A stretch of 64,000 nucleotides of DNA from Margaritispora aquatica (taxonomy: Eukaryota; Ascomycota; Leotiomycetes; Helotiales; Discinellaceae), in the NCBI GenBank assembly GCA_007644065.1, contig VJWN01000009.1:1488001-1552000 (forward strand), written 5' to 3'. Below are positions 58,896-64,000 of this stretch, one piece after another; within the stretch, counting starts at the first letter, position 1, and each line of letters starts with the position of its first letter. The notes beneath the pieces were generated by a model. It was given only the letters and a program-made list of their open reading frames with translations, was not told the DNA's origin and did not search any database. The position numbers and the translations under genes are program-made.

Positions 58896-59672
58896 ATGGA
58901 CCCAAGCGATACTTCTGCGGCCAAAAAGCCAGGACCTAAACCCCTTCAGTCCAGCTCACCAAAGACACAGTATCTCATTCTATACAATTTTGTCTCGGCG
59001 ATCCTCTGGCTCGTGGTGCTCGGTCGTGTCTTGATCCTGATTCCTTTGGTGGGATTTGGAAATGTGTATCCTGGGCTAGGCCAATTCACAAAATGGACGC
59101 AGACGCTGGCGCTCCTGGAAGTGGTTCATGCTGCTGTTGGTGTGTTTCCCCGTCCCTTTGAGAGATGTACAATGTCTAATACTGGCATCAGGAATTGTGC
59201 GTGCGCCCATTGGCACAACCGCAATGCAAGTCGCCAGCCGTCTCCTCCTTGTTTGGGGCGTGGTCAACCAGTTTCCCCGCCTGGCAAACAGCACCGCATA
59301 CTCGACTATGCTCATTGCTTGGAGCGTCACGGAGGTGGTGCGGTACTCGTACTTCGTCTTTAGCTTGAGTGGGTATCAGCCAGCGTTCATAACCTGGTTG
59401 AGGTATAATCTCTTCTTCGTGCTGTACCCAATGGGTATCAGCAGCGAGTGCTGGATGATGTATATTGCCATTAAGCCAGCCAAGAAGGTTAGACAGGAGT
59501 TTGCGTGGTTCCTGCAGCTTATGCTGTTTGTTTATATTCCAGGTATGTTTTGTTGAAGTTGGGGATGAGTGGACCTTGGCTAATCTGTATAGGCTCCTAT
59601 ATTCTGTTCACTCATATGATGGCTCAGAGGAGAAAAATCATGAGAGGAAAGCAGGTCCAAAAGAGACAGTAA
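58896..59672 (+). CDS. phs1: Very-long-chain (3R)-3-hydroxyacyl-CoA dehydratase Phs1
   Basis: Dehydrates 3-hydroxyacyl-CoA to trans-2-enoyl-CoA in the endoplasmic-reticulum fatty-acid elongation cycle, supplying very-long-chain acids for sphingolipids. Exons: 58896-59139, 59192-59542 and 59593-59672, giving 224 residues; introns are 52 and 50 nt. The order of segments matches the PTPLA family: YLILYNFVSAILWLVVLGRV at the first helix, QTLALLEVVHAAVG/GIVRAP across the first join, QVASRLLLVWGVV, then AWSVTEVVRYSYFVF containing the family E-x-x-R-Y region. LRYNLFFVLYPMGISSECW follows. The last exon encodes SYILFTHMMAQRRKIMRGKQ and a basic tail (KRQ) that may act as an ER-retrieval signal. Six membrane helices are expected. 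No unusual feature. Confidence 0.95.
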
Positions 59673-61068
59673 TTTAACGTGATGTGGGAAGAGTGTTATG
59701 GATTGCCACTTTGCACATAATTTATATCGTGAAGCGAGCGGTGGAGTTTAGCAGCCTTGTCGTAGATTATGCGTGTTGTACATATTCAAATGTCGATGAT
59801 TCATGATAAAGACTTACTACGTTGTCTTAGCTCAGGTTTAACTGCCACACCCAAGCGGGAGTTTCTAGGTCTAGTTTGTGTTTACATGGCATCAAACATG
59901 AGTTTATCTGGAAAATTACTGTGCTCAAGCAGTCCCCATTGCGCTGCTGCAAAATATGACTCTTTATTCTGTTGCATATAGGCGAGATGTACACTGCTCT
60001 TGGAAGTGGAAATGTCTACCTGTCGGATGTTTAAGTAGCCATGATCCCTCCTCATTGTCATATGCATTCAATGAGCCAAGCAGTCCAAGAGCAACTCATA
60101 CTTCAATGCATCTGCTTATCATTGTCAACACTGACAGTGTAACAAATTGCCTGAATCTTCTTAAGCGAGGCCCAACTTCATTGTATGTAAATTTTCAGTG
60201 CAATGCGTATCTTATAGTGCATTATATATATTCCCCTTGCAAACTCTCTGTTGCTTGATTTGGGGCCAATCCTCAATTTATTTTGCAAAATATCACAGTC
60301 ACGGCGATTTGCAGTATAGGCCATCCATTTCAAAATACGTAAAATCATTAGACTTGGAGGTGAAAGGTTTGTGACTAGCTACTAGAACGTTGTGCTTGAG
60401 TGCAACCAATACCAACCTAAAATCACGATCTAAAAAGCAAACGTGCACAAGAATGAGAAGGAGTTTCGTTACCGCAGTACTAGATCCTCTCTCCAAAACC
60501 ACCAAATAGCGAAGGCTCCTATTTCCTTCAGTGTCCTCAAAAATTTCATAACCAAGAATTGATTAGTTTCAGCTCAACCACTTGCTGTATGTCCCTCATC
60601 ACAAATTTCTCAGTCCATCAACCATTTCCATTGCTGTCTGAAGTTCAGCACTGTGACCTAAGATGTGAAAGTTGATTCAAAGCACGAAATCGCGTACTTG
60701 CGAGAGCCCAAATAGCCGCAGAATCCCAGGTCGTAACCCGAAGAGACCTATGAGAGAAGTTGATAGAGTCGGGATGATCATTCCCCAAAGCAAAATAATG
60801 CTGTGCTGAGGCTTGTTTAGGAACTTTCAGTGTACAGATGAAGTTGTGGGGTTTGCGGATATCTCTTCATCCAGTATAAACGCTTAGAATTATTCATATC
60901 GAACCACTTTGCCAAGGTCACCGGAATCTTAAAGTTGATATCCAGAATAGTGGTCCAACGAGGTGCGTGGGCAGATCTCTTCCTTATACGATGCGTCTCG
61001 GTGACGTGATCTTGCTCCTGTTGTCCAGAACCCACAGTCCTAGGACTTCTTTGGAGACGAGATGGTTA
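59673..61068. other. Intergenic, no gene recognised
   Basis: Convergent spacer between phs1 and the next minus-strand gene. Short open frames with no recognisable protein features; AT-rich. Nothing further seen. Confidence 0.45.
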
Positions 61069-61983
61069 TTAGAGAGGCTCGTGTATGACTATGCCAGACG
61101 GGGAATTGCCGAGCTGAGCTCCAGGAGAATTCGAGTCCCGTCCATTGACTCCACCAGCAAGCGCTCTGAATCGATTCTCGCTGATGTCGTGACCTCTCAT
61201 CTTTAATTCATGTCTATTTCCCTCGTCCAGAATTGGAGATCTTTTGGTTCTACGAGCACGTTGGAGTGCATACTCTAGGGTCTCGTCTTCGTACATATTC
61301 TCGTGTGACATATCGGAAAAATTTAGAGCCCCTTCGGAGAATGGTACCAGAGACGTCGGGGACGAGGGAAGAACTGAACTGCTTCCATTCCTTGACACCG
61401 GCACGCCTCCACGATAGAGCCGTGAAGATGGGTGAGATGAAGTTGGATTGATATTGCTACCGTCACTCACAGGCCTCTTAGATCTCTTCAAAATTCTGTC
61501 TCTATTTCCATCAACGATTATCTCCTCGTCATTACCCTCTGAGAATGTTCCGTGATCTCGCTTCCGTTGTTGAGGTAACATAGAGGTCTGATTAACGACC
61601 TGAGTAGCGCTTGAAGCATGTCCAACTGGTCTTAAGTGTCTATCAGGACCCGAAGCAGATGGTCGAGCTGATCGAATACCTCTTCCTGGTGCTGGAGCTG
61701 GTGCTGAAGCCGGAACGAGAGCCGGAACGGGAGCTGGAGCTGCAAAGTCTTATGTTTCCGCCTCGCCTCGATTGTCGGCACGAAAGCCATGCCTCCGGTA
61801 CCAATATTGATAGAACATTTCAGGAGAGTATGTTCTACGAGGTATTGGGTAGAAAATAGCCATAGCCCTTTGCATCGATGCGGCAGCCTCTGTGAGGTCT
61901 GGCCACTTTCCATCGGCGCCTCTGAGCGGAACAATATGCTCTACGAAGTACTTGCGTTCCGGCTCCAACCATTGTTTCGGCAT
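61069..61983 (-). CDS. Uncertain Ala/Pro- and Ser-rich fungal gene
   Basis: Two parts share one reading frame. The N-terminal part, from the ATG at 61983, reads MPKQWLEPERKYFVEHIVPL and continues through KWPDLTEAAASMQRAM and YSPEMFYQYWYRRHGFRADN, which looks like a small helical, aromatic-rich domain. After a TAA near 61747 the same frame continues APAPVPALVPASAPAPAPGR and then a Ser/Arg-rich tail (MLPQQRKRDHGTFSEG onward) to a stop at 61069. A short intron ending at CTTTGCAG (acceptor about 61743) would bypass the TAA, but the donor is unclear: a weak GTGCCG at about 61785 keeps frame. If unspliced, there would be a 77-residue protein and a separate fragment. I do not recognise the family; the joined model is an inference. 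Confidence 0.5.
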
Positions 61984-64000
61984 TTCTGCTTATTTTTGTG
62001 CTAGCGATTGTCTATGTGAGTTTGTAGGATGGTTGAAATAGCCCAGAAATTAATGGATTCCGGAGACAACGAACTATTGATGTGTCGAAGCACGTCGAAG
62101 GGATATTTCCAAGAGGTGTGTCGACCTATTCCCAAATTGTTAGCATTTTCCTCTCCATCTAAAAAATCCTAGGCATTAAATTGCTCCAAATTGCGAATCA
62201 AGCTAATGCATGGCTCGTATCTTAAAGAGGGAGGGAAATCCTCAAGAGTCGAGACTGGCGTCGCGATAGCTCTCAAACCAATACGCGAGAACTTGTATTC
62301 TGCCAATGATTTTCTGTATTTGGGTTTTGCAAGGCGCGATATCGCAGTATATAGATACCAGGAAGGGCGAAATGAAGGACCTACCAATCTGAAATGCCTG
62401 ATCGTTCTGCGCTGATGAGAGAAGCAGAGAGGCTGAAATAGGTCTGCGTTTTCAAGTCAATTCAATATCAATGGTTATTTTGCGCATCGTTGGCCTAGGT
62501 ATATGCTCGCACAGAAAGAATGGGAGATGAAATAGGAGTTGAGAACTTAGAAGAGGAAGAGGAAAGCCAACTTACAGATATTGATTTGCTTTCCTCTTAG
62601 ATCGAGGAAGCCCTTTCGATCTTGTTGTTGTAGCTTTAGTGTTGAGATGCGGTTGTTCAAGGTAATGGTGGATGAATTTTGGAGTGTTGAATGAGTTGGT
62701 TTGTTGTAAAGTTTGGAGATCTGTGTGGCAAGATTGCCTTTTGAAGACTGTGATTGTGTTGGTTTAGTGTGTATTCAATTTCGTTAAACTCTCGTGTAGG
62801 TGGAGGTCTACATTCACTGTATTTATAACCAGCATGACTCAACAAGTAAGACGTCCCTTACTTGCTTTGGTTCTTGCAAACTCATATTAAACAATAATTC
62901 ATATATATATACTGGACTTTGTATAGCTCGCTTAATTTCTTCAGTGAGAAGCGAGGGTTGTACTGTATCTTACCTACCCTATCTACTCCTGCCGTCCTCC
63001 TCACTATTGTTCTCGAATCGGTATTTGTGTTTAATTAAGCTGTATATTTATAGATAGTGATAAGATTAGGTGATATAATAATCTAGTTAAATAATAATCG
63101 GAGAGGAATTATTGATGAACAGTGCACATTCTTCTGCCTTTAATTTCCCGATGATTGAGCCTCAACTACGCTCATCAATAGCTTGCCAATGTATAAGAAT
63201 TATCTGATTCAAATTAATTTCGTAAGATCACAAGACGAAATATCATGCGTCTAGAGAAGAGCTTCCACCTTAGATTTCAAGTATAGGAATTGAAAACATT
63301 CGTCGACTTCTAAACCACTGATCGAAAAGGTCGCTATGGACTTAGATTGCTAGATAGGCACTTTAGATCAACTTGAAGATCTGGTCAGATATCAGTTATA
63401 AGGCGTAGGTTTTTCTATGAGAGCAAGCTTTTAGGAAGCTTCTTATTAGTTCCATATCTAAATATCCCATCTATAGTCCTAAAAATTGCGAGAACGAACG
63501 AAATCGTCGTTTTGACGAATGAGCAGATGACTGACTCTGACCAACAATTATCAAACTTCCAATGCAGAACCACGAGCCCTCCATGTACAAAAATCCAGTT
63601 GCCAACAGTTCTACTTTCCTCCAATCACCAACTCAAAATAGACGACTTTGCCTCATTCAGCTCCCTCTGCTCCAAAACCCCGTTCGTCTGTCCCCAACTT
63701 ATCCATCACGATGAAAAATTAACTGCAAGGACCTGTATCAAGAGACCTCCTCGTCTGGTGGTGAATGTTTGATGAACCAGGTACACTCGCTAAGAGGAGG
63801 ACTGCTTAGTAGAATGGATTGAAGTTCTAAGACCCTCATTAATGGTAGAATTATGAACAAATTCTTCTCTTAGATGGCCGTCTTTCATCATCCCACCACT
63901 CCTAACGTCCAAGGTCGACCGACTATTGAACTGGCTTTTTACCTTTACGAGCCAGAAAAATTTCATATCCATGATTCTCCTTTCTCGTAAAGGTCATCAA
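61984..64000. other. Right end of window, no gene recognised
   Basis: About 2 kb of AT-rich sequence. Open frames are all below 90 codons and unconvincing (for example 63512-63772, plus). The window may cut a gene beyond 64000. A tatata-rich segment lies at 62901-62912 and a TAATAATCTAG-type stretch near 63077. Confidence 0.45.

Noticed and set aside
1..64000. tRNA, rRNA, transposon ends or long terminal repeats
   Set aside because: I looked for cloverleaf-type GGTTC arms, transposase-like frames and long direct or inverted repeats and found none that I could support by eye.

Overview
The window is nuclear DNA of a filamentous ascomycete (Pezizomycotina). The genes carry short GT-AG introns, mostly 46-60 nt, with CTAAC/CTGAC-type branch points. 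Proteins have long disordered tails, intergenic distances run to several kilobases, and the repertoire includes a conidiation-type homeobox factor and a filamentous-fungal flippase. Protein wording resembles Leotiomycetes (Sclerotinia/Botrytis relatives), but that placement is an inference. I see no intact transposon, CRISPR array, tRNA or rRNA gene.

Layout: fructose-1,6-bisphosphatase (1409-2548, -). A noncoding, intron-rich host gene for six box C/D snoRNAs (about 3600-5010, +). A three-pass membrane protein of unknown function (5473-7296, -). A secreted, probably GPI-anchored serine carboxypeptidase (8154-10362, +). The meiotic helicase Mer3/Hfm1 (11329-16420, -). A Golgi UDP-galactose-type transporter (17258-18838, -). 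A disordered fungal protein (20827-23178, -). The meiotic axis protein Hop1 (25852-28335, -). The F-box/WD40 ubiquitin-ligase subunit Cdc4 (30511-33881, +). A GNAT acetyltransferase (34558-35412, -). A conserved small membrane protein interrupted by a one-base frameshift (36176-37025, -). The Hsp90 co-chaperone Aha1 (38915-40043, +). A P4-ATPase flippase (40839-46046, -). An Htf1/Hoy1-like homeobox factor (47200-49094, -). A 6-kb gene-poor stretch, then a small cysteine-rich secreted protein (55073-55438, +). A small membrane-anchored protein (56833-57351, -). The very-long-chain 3-hydroxyacyl-CoA dehydratase Phs1 (58896-59672, +). An uncertain Ala/Pro- and Ser-rich gene (61069-61983, -).

Most genes are single-copy housekeeping or developmental genes with no operon-like logic. 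Two points stand out. First, six intronic C/D snoRNAs carry rRNA guides equivalent to yeast snR78, snR77, snR76, snR75, snR74 and snR73, in the same order as the yeast polycistronic cluster. The seventh member, snR72, is not visible. Second, two core meiotic recombination genes, MER3 and HOP1, lie within 10 kb of each other on the same strand, separated only by a transporter and an unknown gene. A secreted cysteine-rich protein beside the gene-poor region is a candidate effector.

All exon joins were deduced by eye from splice motifs and reading frame. None was checked against RNA or database alignments.
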